Positions 23,074 through 33,500 of a stretch of 64,000 bases of DNA are shown here, one piece after another; position 1 is the stretch's first letter, and each line of letters opens with the position of its first letter. Source of the DNA: Galeopsis tetrahit. Its lineage: Eukaryota > Streptophyta > Magnoliopsida > Lamiales > Lamiaceae. The notes under the pieces were generated by a model. It ran no database searches, was not told where the DNA came from, and was given only the letters and a program-made list of their open reading frames with translations. Where the stretch lies: positions 75,150,670 to 75,214,669 of the forward strand of contig OY776128.1 of the NCBI GenBank assembly GCA_963675135.1, given 5' to 3'. Made by a program: the position numbers and the translations under genes.

Positions 23074-23763
23074 TAGGGATGACAATGGGACGGATCCAAA
23101 CTCGGACCCGCATGGGCTGTGTATGTACCCAGTTAAGTGTGTATGGGATGACCCGTTTTTGTCAAATCCATCCCGCCAACCCATACCCGTACCCGCTAAA
23201 TATAAATATAATAATAATTAATATATATGTTTCTATTTACTTCCTCCATTCACCAAATGTAGTCATATTGGGGTGAAGCATAAGTTTTAATAAAAATGTA
23301 GATAAAGTAAGAGACTAAGAGTATTATGGAGTACATTGTGAAATGTGAATAAAGTGATTGTTTGGGAATAAAGTTGATGGCAAATTGAGTAATTAAGTGA
23401 TGGTTGAAGGGGGATAATTTCCATAAAGTGTATTAGACTACATTTGGTGGACGAAAAATATAAGTCAAAATAAGACTACATTTCGTGGAAGGATGAAGTA
23501 TATAGATTTATATGCATGTTAATGTATATATATATTTGTACAAATATTTTATATGTAGTTTTCTTAGTATAAAATGCTATTTTAAACATTTATATATTTA
23601 ATTTGAATTATGTAATATCAAAATAAAAATACTGTATACATTAAAATTAATTTAAAAATAATTGAAAAAATTAAACTGGACGAGGCGGGTATGAAAATTT
23701 TCTGGTGGGACGGGTCCTAGGAAAGGGCATACCCGTCCCAAATCCACGCCATTGCCATCCGTA
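23074..23763. mobile_element. hAT-type non-autonomous element inserted in the Stowaway
   Basis: Perfect 8-bp target duplication ATTGAGAG (23066-23073 and 23764-23771). The inverted ends are TAGGGATGACAATGGG and, in complement, TACGGATGGCAATGG, and both run on into GGGACGGGT-like sequence. The 8-bp duplication with these ends indicates the hAT superfamily. No transposase is encoded. Contains a younger Stowaway. Confidence 0.9.
23240..23498. mobile_element. Stowaway MITE inside the hAT element (youngest layer)
   Basis: The ends CTTCCTCCATTCACCAAATG and, in complement, CTTCATCCTTCCACGAAATG both continue TAGTC. They are flanked by TA at 23238-23239 and 23499-23500. Length 259 bp. Confidence 0.85.
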
Positions 23764-23924
23764 ATTGAGAGAGAAGGGGGTATAGACTATAGTGAGAAAG
23801 ATTAAGGTATAAAGTAAAGTATAAGAACAAAGAATTAAAAAACATTTGTCAAAAATGGCATGAAAAGTTTATAGACGGGTGGATTAAAATGACAAACTGA
23901 AAAGTTTATAAGTAGACAGAGAAG

Positions 23925-24679
23925 TATAAAGTATTTTTATCTTTTTTTTTTAGAGGAAGTATATTTATTAGAATGCGGGCGGCGGAACAACGGCTGACCG
24001 ATGACGGATCGACGAAGGAACGATGGCGAAAGAACGACTGCAACGACAGAAACATAACGGCGGCGGCGAGCGATGGTGGTCGGACTGATCGGTGGAGTAG
24101 GGGAGAAGCAACTCTTTAAAGGGAGAACTTCCCTCTCTCCCTCTCAAAATCCTCTTTCTATTAAAGTATATATAATTGTTTATATTTAGTATATTTGGAT
24201 AATATTTATTTGTATTTGATTATTTTTTATGTTATTATTGTTTGTTTGTCCATATTAATATATGTTTGGATAGTTAAAATGAATAAGTATATATTAACTC
24301 TATTTGATTTTTGGGATTTTAAAAGAAAATATCACGAACATGTATTTTTATACACTAGTCCATCAAAAATTCTCAACATAAATCATTGAGTTTTTTTTTA
24401 ATTTTATTTTCAGAATTTATTTCACCCACAAATTTTGAAAATCTTCAAAAGTTTTTTCCACAAACTGGGTTTAAAAAAGTTTGAAAGTTTTTATCGAAAA
24501 AAGAAGAAGTTAATTTTCACTAAGTTTTTTTACAAATACGAGTGTGTAGTTCATATCCAACCTAGCTTTTACTATGATTTTTGTGTCAAATTTGTAAAAA
24601 ATAAAAAATTATAGTCTCAAAATCATGTCATACAATTATATACCGCAGCAAGTTGCAAGCAATTAGCTAATTCATTTAG
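23925..24679. other. Spacer with a GC-rich island at 23970-24110
   Basis: About 140 bases rich in CGGCGG, CGACGA and GATCGG stand out sharply from the AT-rich surroundings. In complement they give an open Ser/Arg/Pro-rich stretch with no recognised family. The remainder is AT-rich without features. Confidence 0.45.
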
Positions 24680-25111
24680 GTGGTGTTTGGTTTGGAATTG
24701 TGGTGGATTTGATTGGATTGAGATTGTGGTTGATTTGATTGAGATTTGGATAATACATGAATAATAATTGTGTGTAAGTTGTATTTGGTTAAGGATTGAG
24801 AAGTATGTGTATATGTAATTTTTATATCACATCAAAAGTGATGTTATAATATTTTATTATTGTTAGTAGTGAAAGAAAAGTAAGAGAGAGAAAAAAGTAG
24901 GAGAGAGAATGAGTGTGTGAAACAAAAGTAAGAAAGAGGAGGGAGAATGAGTGATTTGAAAAGAAAAATAGTGATTTGATTGTATAAAAATAGATGTATA
25001 GGTGTATTATAGGGATGAATTGGTATTTTGATTTGTATTTGAATTGAGAGAGATTGGATTGAGATTGAGTCAATCCAAATCCGGATTGACCAATTCCAAA
25101 ACAAACATCGT
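24680..25111. mobile_element. Tourist-like MITE, family T1, full copy
   Basis: Left end GGTGGTGTTTGGTTTGGAAT, right end in complement CGATGTTTGTTTTGGAATTG. TTTA/TTA-like trinucleotides adjoin both ends. The interior has AGAGAGA-rich tracts. It is homologous, in opposite orientation, to the split copy at 25917-27517. Confidence 0.7.
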
Positions 25112-25114
25112 CTT

Positions 25115-25308
25115 ATGGAAAGTTTATTGAGTTTGGTTAATCGAGATGCGAATGGTAGAGCACATCAATTAGCTAGGAGAGCAAGGTCATCCCCTCTCCC
25201 TATTGTTGGATCGAGCCTCCCGATTTTGTAGTTGGTCTTCCTGATATTCATTGTTAGTGCTAATTAATTAATTCTTTTTCTGTCAAAAAAATAAATAAAT
25301 AAATAACA
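25115..25308 (+). pseudogene. 3' remnant of a LINE (RNase H tail) with A-rich end
   Basis: One frame reads ESLLSLVNRDANGRAHQLAR, the typical end of the RNase H domain in plant LINEs and related genes (N-A-x-x-A-H-x-L-A-R). A shifted frame then gives PDFVVGLP. It ends in an AAATAAATAAAT tail (25289-25307), as expected for a 5'-truncated retroposition. Too short for certainty. Confidence 0.5.
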
Positions 25309-25635
25309 AAAACACATTTAAATTAAAATTGAACCCGTAGATTAGTCTAACGTTGAAAGAAAAAAAAAATCTTAAAACCCTAATTTTTTTTTTGACATTT
25401 GTCCATTGTTTGAATGCGACACAGCGACACGACATTTGGAGGAAGCAACAACTCGATGGTGGCAGTTTACTTCTCGCGATGTAATGTTTGAATTTAAGAG
25501 ATGTGTAAAATGAAAAATGTGAGCAAATGAAGAAAGGATAGTAAAGATAGTTAAAACGAACGAGTGCCCACATATACGAGTGGTTCAAGAAAAGTGTTTG
25601 ATCTCACACCTACTTCTCGAGAAGTGTGAACTTAA

Positions 25636-25895
25636 GGGCATGTTTGTTTTGGGACTCACCCGTCCGGACGTCCCAGATTTCCCCATCCAACTACATCTAT
25701 CCCTAAAAATACCTATACATCCTACTATTAAATTATACTATTACATCTCATCCAACTACTCTTACACAATTTGATTTGACATAAAGTTACCTCTCATCCT
25801 ACTCAAAATTTCAAAACAAACACATACAATTACTATTTATTAGGATTTTCCCATTAGGATTTTCCCCATCCTACATAATCCCAAAACAAACACCC
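25636..25895. mobile_element. Tourist/Harbinger-type MITE
   Basis: The ends GGGCATGTTTGTTTTGGGA and, in complement, GGGTGTTTGTTTTGGGATT have TTAA on both outer sides (25632-25635, 25896-25899), which fits a 3-bp TAA/TTA duplication. 260 bp, no coding capacity. Confidence 0.8.
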
Positions 25896-26231
25896 TTAAA
25901 GAGCCTGAACTCATAGGCGGTGTTTGTTTTGGGATTGGCCAATCCGGATTTGGATTGGCCCAATCCAATCTCTCTCAATCCATCTCAATCCAAATACAAA
26001 TCCAAATACTAATCCACCCCTATAATACACATATACACCTATTTTTATACAATCAAATCACTCATTCTCTTTCATACTTTATTCTCTCTCTTACTTTTAT
26101 TTCACACACTCATTCTTTCTCATACTTTCTTCTCTCTCTTACTTTTCTTTCACTATTAACAATAATAAAATATTATAACATCAATTTTGATGTGACATAA
26201 AGTAAAATTTATTCTACTTCTCAATCCTTAA

Positions 26232-27430
26232 AGGCCTGTTTGATAGGCCAGCTAACACCAAGTTAGTCAGGCTATCTCTACTTTCGGACGTTTGGTACAT
26301 TTTTGCGTGGCCCGTGTTAGTTTAGTGGCCCGTCCATATTTACTGTGCTGCTTCAGGAGAGTTATCGGCCCAAATTTGGAGCGTTGGGCGGTCTTAAATG
26401 AATAGTTACCCGGATGGAAGCCAAATTTACTCATTTGCCCTTCCTGTATTTAAAAGCAAAAAATCATGTTTTTAATTCATTTGCCCTAATTTCAGAATCA
26501 AAACACAGAGCGGCGATTTCAGGTGTGCATATTTTGCGTCCCTTCGTCTCTTCCCCTTACTAGATCTTCTTCTAAGCACATATGTAAACGGTTGTAATTT
26601 CAGATCTGTTTATGCATACGCGTCGCATCTGTTCTAATACATCTGGGTAAACGAAATTTCGTTGTACATCTCGTTTGGTGAATGCTCTGAATAACAACTT
26701 CCGGTGAAGAGGAATGAACATTGACGTTTTGCGTGAAAAATCAACTAAATCATCACAACATCGTCTGAAATGGGCGCAAATCTGTGTCGACAAACTGCAA
26801 CTCTCACCGATCTAGGAATGCAGTAATGGATCTAGGGCGCAAATATGTTCTTTTTTCTATTTTTTTTGTATTACAACGGCTGTGACTTAATGCTACTCCC
26901 TCCGTCCGCCTATAAGTGTTACGTTAAAAATGATTAAATAATAGATATAGTACAAGTGATGTGATTGAGAGAAAAAGTAAGATATAAAGTGAAATGTAAG
27001 AAAAAGTACTTACCAAAAAGGTATGAGAAGCTTATAGGTGGACGGACCAAAATGGTAAAATGGGAAGCTTATAGGCGGACGGAGGGAGTATTTAACTTAA
27101 CTAACTTGACTTAACACTATTTTTGGTTTAAATACTCAAAGGGCAAAAGAGTAATTCACATCACCCATCCACGTATCTGAACAAATAAGATAGCCCATCT
27201 TGGCCGAAATGGAGAGTTAACTCCTCTACAGAGGAACAGTGATTAGCAGCGGGCCACCAAACTAACTAGGGCCTCTAAAAAACGGACCAAAAACCCAATA
27301 ACCCAAGATAACCTAACTAACATGGGTTATCTTGGGCTACCAAACAAGCCAAAAATTAAATGAATAGTTACAAAAGATTAGTTAACTTCGTTATCGGATG
27401 TTAGTTTATCTGAGCAACCAAACATGCCCT
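26232..27430. mobile_element. PIF/Harbinger-like non-autonomous element nested in family T1
   Basis: Ends AGGCCTGTTTGATAGGC and, in complement, GGGCATGTTTGGTTGCTC, flanked by TAA (26229-26231 and 27431-27433). 1,199 bp including a Stowaway. The interior contains GTTAGTT/AACTAAC phrases and no long reading frame. It splits the older MITE precisely. Confidence 0.8.
26896..27088. mobile_element. Stowaway MITE, youngest layer of the second nest
   Basis: Near-perfect inverted ends CTCCCTCCGTCCGCCTATAA at both sides (right side read in complement), flanked by TA at 26894-26895 and 27089-27090. 193 bp. The high end similarity suggests it is the youngest of the three layers. Confidence 0.93.
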
Positions 27431-27517
27431 AATTAAACACAACTTACACATAATTACTATTCATGAATTACCAAAATCTCAATCCAATCCACTGCAATCC
27501 CAAACCAAACACCACCG

Positions 27518-28066
27518 TAGGAATTACTTATGTACCTTCCATTTCTCCTCCTAATAGGAAACTGAGATTTAGGTTCAATTTCGTCTAACCTGAACTCATA
27601 AGAAAAAGGGAAATAACCGTGGCCAATTATTTTTTCCTTAATTAGGCTGCGAAGCCCAAAGTCAGATCCCAAATCCAATTAAACAAAGCCCAGCACCTCA
27701 CAGTCACGCCTCTCTTCCTAGTTTCTAACGCCGCCACCGCCACCATATAACGGCCGCCGCGTCGCGCCTCCCCGCTGTCCTCCATTCCGCGGCTGAATCA
27801 GTTAGTATAATCGTTGTTATTCCCTTTCTCAATTTTTAGGAGGATATGACAAGTAGTATGATACTAATAAATTTCTGGAATCAGTTCAAAAAAGAATTGA
27901 AGAAATTAGTAGCTACATTTCCTTGTTTATGTGGTTTTATTTAATTTGGGGTTTTGAATTTTCTTCATGCAGATTTCCTGTTTCTGGAAAGTATTGTTCT
28001 AAGCAGGCTGCTGTTTTGGCGGAAAACCCAGACTGTTTTGCTTTTAATATAGTGTAGATTTGAGAT
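27518..28066 (+). promoter_or_regulatory. Upstream region and leader of the cytochrome b5-like gene
   Basis: A GC-rich block at 27725-27795 (CCGCCACCGCCACCATATAA followed by CGGCCGCCGCG) is probably core promoter and leader start; CATATAACG at 27744 is a possible TATA. Position 27799 (CAG before TTAGTATAATC) may be a leader splice site, but no clear intron can be set. Confidence 0.35.
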
Positions 28067-29218
28067 ATGGATGTATTAGTAGTAACATTGTTTCTTGGTC
28101 TTATTTTGAGCCTTCTAATTTTCAGCTCTCGCCTCCGTAAATCTGGTAATTTTTTTTTTCTTTTTTCTAATGTCGATCAAAAATGCCTCTGAGATTCATC
28201 TTAGTCTTCTACTATTTCGATTTGTTGATTAGAATTTGATGGAATGCAGATCATGGAAAAAAACGTGCACAGCCAACTGTTGTTTCTGAGGTATTTAATT
28301 TGAAATTGAATCTACATTGTGTTTCTCTTTAACAAATTCTGAGCTGAACTGAGCTGAATCAGATTCTGAAATTTTAGAAATTACTGGTCTAAAAATGTTT
28401 TGATTCAAGTTTCTCGAGGTCCATGGATGACCAATTCTTCTTTTGTATTGAACTATCGACAATTCTCCGGATCTACGTTTTGTGCTTAGTCGAAGAATAA
28501 GATGTGCAAATTCATGTCTGTTAACTGTTAAGTTGCTAGTTGTTACCAGAGTTAATTATGAGTTTCAGTAAGATAAGAAACAAAGATAATGCAAAATTTT
28601 CCAGATGTTTGACTGTCATTTTTATGTTGCTAGTTGTGAATTTCAAATAAGCATATTATTGAATACTGGTTAGATGAGTTGTGAATTTAGGGTTCAAATA
28701 TGAGAGCTTGTGTAATTGTGATGTGATAAAAGCTCATTTACTTTGTTTAGGGATCCAAGGCTTATACCAAATCTCAAGTTTCATTGCACAACAAGAGGAC
28801 TGATTGTTGGATCATAATCAAAGAAAAGGTGATTTTAAAACTGAATTTAGCTTCTTTGTGATCACCCCATTGTATTAACTCGTTGATTTCAGGTTTACGA
28901 TGTTACTTCTTACGTAGAAGAACACCCTGGTGGTGATGCCATCCTAGCTCATGCCGGTGATGATTCTACTGAAGGCTTCTTTGGGTTTGTCTTTCTTTTA
29001 CCCTAACATGTAGATTTCTGGCATTTCATCAAGTAAATAGTATAGTATTTTGAACTGCACTTGAAGTGATTCTATCAATTTTTGGCTGGCTTTATTTATG
29101 AAATGATAATCTCAAGCAATCCATTTCAATTTGTGACAGGCCGCAACATGCTACACGCGTATTTGATATGATTGAGGACTTTTACATTGGAGATGTAGTG
29201 GATACATTCACTAGCTAA
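28067..29218 (+). CDS. Cytochrome b5-like membrane protein, five exons
   Basis: Haem-binding electron carrier of the plant CB5-like (CB5LP) type, with the membrane anchor at the N-terminus instead of the C-terminal tail of ordinary cytochrome b5. Exons 28067-28145, 28250-28290, 28751-28828, 28893-28984, 29140-29218; phases agree, 122 aa. Residues 1-22 are a hydrophobic anchor (VTLFLGLILSLLIF), then a basic linker. The b5 domain (45-118) has SLHNKRTDCWIIIKEKVYDV and YVEEHPGGD with haem ligand His77. The second ligand His100 is in FFGPQHATRVFDMI. The second ATG at 28071 is out of frame, so the first is used. Partner reductase and location (probably ER) are inference. Confidence 0.93.
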
Positions 29219-29525
29219 GACCGTGTTCCTTTAACTGTGTATGAGTAGAATCCAGCTTCTTGAAAATGTGTAATACTCATTGATTACTCCTAAACCAGGA
29301 TTTGTGATTGTAATCTGACTTTCACATTTATTTTTCTAGTTTAATGATCAAGAATCTCTTTCTTTCGTTTCAGATTACTGTATGTGTGACATTAGATGAT
29401 AAAGTGTGTTACTACATGATCAAAACCAGTAAAAAATGTGTTCTTCAAAAGGCGACTGAATAAGGTACTGATATTGGTAGCCTAGACTCCCATTTAATTT
29501 AATTTAATGGACGATGAATCTTATA

Positions 29526-29754
29526 CTTCCTCCGTCCTTTTGTATATATTTGACTCATTTTGTCATTTTTGTCGTCCTAACCTAATAGACTCATTTTTTA
29601 AAATGTTAACATCTCACCATCTCTCTTCATTTTTATTATTTCCATCTCTTCTCACTTTTATCTTTCTCATCACTTTTTACCAACTCATTATCATTTTAAT
29701 ACTATATTTCTTAAAATACGTGCAAATGGGTCGATTAAAGAGGGACGGAAGGAG
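29526..29754. mobile_element. Stowaway MITE
   Basis: Ends CTTCCTCCGTCCTTTTG and, in complement, CTCCTTCCGTCCCTCTTT, flanked by TA (29524-29525, 29755-29756). 229 bp, lying 300 bases past the cytochrome b5-like gene. Confidence 0.88.
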
Positions 29755-29922
29755 TATCATACAAAGGTTAATATACTGATGTAGATGGACATTTAATGGA
29801 TTCGTAATGTTTGTTGATTAAAAAAAACATGATACATGAGTAATTATCAACTAAATATTTCCATTCACTCAAAAAAGGAAAATAAAGTTTCTCTGTTCAA
29901 TTTCCATATATTCTAAATAATA

Positions 29923-30279
29923 CTCCCTCCGTTTTTAATTAAGTGTCACTTTGTCTTTTTTAATATTTTTAAAATAAGTGTCATTCTACACATTTTTTTT
30001 GAATTTTGACAATTTTATCCTTATACATTACACTCCCTTCATTTTATTTACCTTGATTTAAGCCTTTTCCCTTTTGAATATAGTATTATAACATAAATCA
30101 TGGATAAACCTTAATTATTGTATACATGAATATCACCTACAATATTGGTCACATTCATTATTAAACATAAATTTAATATTAAAATTAGTTATTATTAATG
30201 AAGGGTAAAATGGTCCATGATTATATATCTTAATTTGTTGAAAATTGTTAGAATGACACTTATTTTAAAGTGGAGGGAG
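29923..30279. mobile_element. Stowaway MITE, second downstream copy
   Basis: Ends CTCCCTCCGTTTTTAATTAA and, in complement, CTCCCTCCACTTTAAAATAA, each followed by GTGTCA. Flanked by TA at 29921-29922 and 30280-30281. Interior CTCCCTTCATTTTATTTAC at 30030 may be one end of another inserted copy. Confidence 0.85.
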
Positions 30280-30571
30280 TAATAATTAAAAAAAGGTGGC
30301 ATTTTTTCTTCTTATAGTAGTGAAAATAGTTTACTAAAAAAAGGCAAATTCTCTTTCCAGAATGATCACCACCACTCTTGAAAATATAAAATTACGCGGT
30401 CTCTCACATTGTCCCCATTTTTTCTCCACTTTCTTCTTTCCCTAGTTTGTTCTTGTTTCTTTTCACCCATGGCGATTTGCAGAATCATGATGATACATTT
30501 ATTTTTACTCAATGAATGAAATTTGTTACAGGCTGAAATAAAAACACACATATATATCGTTAGTAGGGGAA
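30280..30571 (+). promoter_or_regulatory. Upstream region of ceramide glucosyltransferase
   Basis: Less than 300 bases separate the MITE from the ATG. No TATA consensus is convincing. The pyrimidine-rich CTTCTTTCCC tract at 30430 may be near the start site. Confidence 0.3.
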
Positions 30572-33500
30572 ATGTCGGCATTTGATTCACTGGACGCGTA
30601 TTTGATATCCGCCAGCGAAGCTTGCTGTCGTCCTATTGGCCTCTTTTTTCAGATCCAGGTACCATTTTTATTGATTTTTTTTTCCCTCCTTCACTCCTCC
30701 TCCAATTTTTATAATTGATGGTAATTAACTAAATATGCATAATAAATTTTTGTTTGAGACGTTCTTTACACAAGTCTTTTTTTTTTTTTTACCGCAAGGA
30801 CAAACAAAAAATACGTTTTCAGATTTGTATTATTGTAAAAATAAGTGTGTGTTATGGTAAGAACTAAGTGTGTTACTCTATAAGGATAAGTAACATAAAA
30901 TTGCTCTTACAATAACACAGGTAGATAAAGTATTGAAAAGTGTATTATTATATAAAAGCAAATGTTTTGTTGTATAGTGAAAATTGTATTACTACATGAT
31001 CAAAATCCGGCAATTTTTTTTTTTAATTTAAAGGGATGACAAGCAAAATAATTAAGTAAACACACTCAAAAAAAATAATTACAGATAAGATGAAAATCAC
31101 TAATAAAAAACTGAAACACGAAGAAAGCAAGAGTTACTGCCCAACAAACCATATAGTAAAATAATCAATATTCCACCTTTTAATCAAATAATTAACACTA
31201 TTAAACTAAAACTTTTAAAAAATACATCCAAAAATACAAATAAATTTCATGATAAAAGTGATTCATAGAATTTGTCCAATTCATTGCTTATATACTTGAA
31301 TAGAATCATATTAGAAATTTACAGCTGACACACTCTTTTTAGTGTTTCTCATCTAAGCTGGCGCGTGGTTGACTGAATATGTAATTGGTAGAAAAAATCA
31401 ATACTTGTTTATTTCGTGATTAAATTAGGTGGAACCTTTGTTATTAAACCTAACTAGGTAATTAATTAGTAGAATACATGTGAAATGGAAAATAACTAAA
31501 AAGCTAATGTAAATATCACGTTCGACAACTTTGCAACTATGCAAAGTTGTGTTTACGAAGATTGGTATTGCATAAACTAATTTTATCGTACAACTGTTTC
31601 ATAATTAGTACTTACATAGCTAAACAACTAATACTATTAGAATGTACAATAATTTATTTTTAAGTAAATAAACAACTATATAGAAACCAAAAATACTATC
31701 AAACTAACTCATAAAATGCAAATCAGCCTGGTTTACTTAAAACCTTGTTTTGTTGATATTTTTTATGTGCTTATGACATATCATTTGTCCTTGTCAACTC
31801 GTTTGAGGAGGGTAATTTTAATATGAATTCGTAATTTGAGATGGATGATTAATGTTAATGGTGCAGGGATTTGTTATTTGCTTACTTCTGGCTATTGGTT
31901 GGGGCTTAGCTTATTGTGTAAGGTACAAATTAATTAATATAAGTTGATGATCTACAATTATATATATAATCCATTATATCAATTTAAATCTACAATTACA
32001 TACATAATCCATTATCGAGTGCAGGCGTAAAGAGATAAGACGATTGAAGGCTAGCATTAAAGGTGGAAATCACTTTGCTTTTCTTTATTATGATATTAAT
32101 GACCTTGAGCATTCTAGTCAACTCAGTTTGCCAAAGGTTTCTGTTGTAATGCCTTTGAAGGGTTTTGGTGAGCACAATCTTCATAACTGGAGATCTCAGG
32201 TAATCAATTTAATTAATTATTATACTGATCATATATATTTACTCCACCACTAAACCAATAGTGTTCTTTTGAGCATATATAGTTATTAAAAAGATATAAG
32301 AGTATATAATATAATCTGCAACCATGTGCGTTAATAACATTGTCTTGTCATGTACCCACAACAAGAAAATTGACTTGTAATTAGAGAATCCTCTCACTAT
32401 AGCTTCTTTTAGCTAAATGACTTTAACGCTAAGAAATTGACTTTTAATGATAGGTCTTATCATTAATTCTCAAATTCATGTCATTAAAAACTTTTAGAAA
32501 TAATTTTCTTATAGTGGCCTTAGGGCTATTTCAGAAAAAAATAATTTTTTATTTCCTTACTTTATTAATTTTAGTCCACATATGTCTTCTAACTTTAATA
32601 ATTTTTTCTCAATTTCAGTGTTTTTCCTTTTTACTTTATCAATTTCAGTCCACATAAAGGATTAAAGTTGGACACATCTGAACTAAAAGTGATAAGTAGA
32701 AAGATTTTTTTTTTTCTAAAAAACTCAAAGTTATTGGACGAAAAATGAAATTACCAGTTTATAATTTTAGTTTATGATTTGGTTATATAATGCTGCAGAT
32801 TACATCTTTATATGGTGGTCCCTTGGAATATCTTTTTGTAGTGGAGAGCACAGATGACCCCGCATATCATGCTGTAAAACGTTTACTCCATGAATTTAAG
32901 GTAAGATTAAATATCACACGTTTATTTCAATTGGTGTTGTTATGGATGAATCCACTAAAATATATTTCATGTTTTTCAGTTTATATGTTTTTGTATTGTA
33001 AATTAACTTTACCACAAATTCACTCAAATTTATTATGTTTTTGTCTGTCTCCTTATTTAACCGTGCAGGATGAACTTGATGCCAAAATTGTGGTAGCTGG
33101 TCTTTCAACAACATGTAGTCAGAAGATTCATAATCAGTTGGTAACAATTAATTAAATGCTAGAAATTCTTATATTGAATTATTTTGTTATACATGCAATA
33201 TGGATCATGTTATTAAAATTAAGAATTGATAGGAGAAAGCAGAAAATTCTATTTTTGAAAGCAGTTTTGATGGGAATAAGGTCTTTCTATTTTTAGCAGA
33301 CTAGTGTGTTTATTAATATATAGATAGATTGTTCAATTAGATTGGAAGTATTGTAGTGCTAAATTTCTTAATTTTCCATAATACTAATGTAGTAAAAATT
33401 CACTCCAATTTTGACATCTAATGTTAAGATATTTGTAGTAACAACAAGACATTGGTTGTTATTCTTCAAATTAAATTAATGGATATCATCCTTAAGAATA

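Larger units (their letters stand above)
22976..23924. mobile_element. Stowaway MITE split by a hAT-type element
   Basis: The ends CTCCCTCCATCCGTCTATAA and, in complement, CTTCTCTGTCTACTTATAA are flanked by TA (22974-22975, 23925-23926). Without the 698-base insertion (element plus one target copy) the element is about 251 bp, a normal Stowaway size. Oldest layer of a three-level nest. Confidence 0.8.
25917..27517. mobile_element. Tourist-like MITE, family T1, split by a 1.2-kb insertion
   Basis: Two pieces, 25917-26231 and 27431-27517, together align in reverse to the full copy at 24680-25111: CTCAATCCTTAA resumes at AACTTACAC after the insertion. Outer ends GCGGTGTTTGTTTTGGGATT and, in complement, CGGTGGTGTTTGGTTTGGG. 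TAG flanks both sides (25914-25916, 27518-27520). Confidence 0.8.
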
